6,386 nt of DNA. It comes from Candidatus Aminicenantota bacterium. Lineage in GTDB: Bacteria; Acidobacteriota; Aminicenantia; Aminicenantales; Aminicenantaceae. The stretch spans positions 1 to 6,386 of the forward strand of contig JAUWYH010000091.1 of NCBI GenBank assembly GCA_030615975.1. Reading direction: 5' to 3'. The notes under the pieces were generated by a model that did not search any database, had not been told where the DNA came from, and saw nothing but the letters and a program-made list of their open reading frames with translations. Shown in pieces: positions 6,386 to 6,386 of this stretch. Numbering within the stretch: the first letter of the stretch is position 1; the number at the start of each line of letters is the position of its first letter. A program made the position numbers and the translations under genes.

Positions 6386-6386
6386 T

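Overview
The window looks like ordinary chromosome from a diderm (Gram-negative-type) bacterium of moderate, roughly 40-45% GC content. The diderm call rests on a complete TonB-dependent outer-membrane receptor and an exported S9 peptidase. The S9 and M14 peptidases have the look of enzymes common in Acidobacteriota and Aminicenantes-like genomes, but this taxonomic hint comes from memory of family style and not from a search.

Layout, left to right. (1) The left edge holds the C-terminal part of a squalene-cyclase/prenyltransferase-like alpha/alpha-toroid protein on the + strand (2-553); its reading frame is open to the edge. (2) A small hypothetical protein lies convergently on the - strand (573-929). 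(3) A 164-bp divergent intergenic region with a candidate + promoter precedes folK (1094-1621), the HPPK enzyme of folate synthesis. (4) A 122-bp intergenic region carries a consensus TATAAT promoter whose spacer contains a perfect 10-bp GC-rich palindrome, followed by a strong ribosome binding site. (5) A TonB-dependent receptor (1744-3969) and an exported S9 serine peptidase (4055-6148) follow in the same direction, 85 bp apart, with no terminator seen between them, so they probably form an operon. (6) A compact structure after the peptidase contains two overlapping terminator hairpins, one usable on each strand. (7) The right edge holds the C-terminal 62 residues of a convergent - strand gene (6197-6385) resembling the C-terminus of large M14 zinc carboxypeptidases.

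The receptor, the S9 peptidase and the neighbouring M14-like gene suggest a protein or peptide scavenging locus: outer-membrane uptake with trimming in or beyond the periplasm. This is inference from adjacency; the receptor's substrate cannot be read from its sequence. I see no mobile element, CRISPR array, RNA gene or clearly new multi-gene system. The most unusual structures are the shared-arm bidirectional terminator, the palindrome inside the receptor promoter, and the toroid protein of unknown function cut by the left edge.
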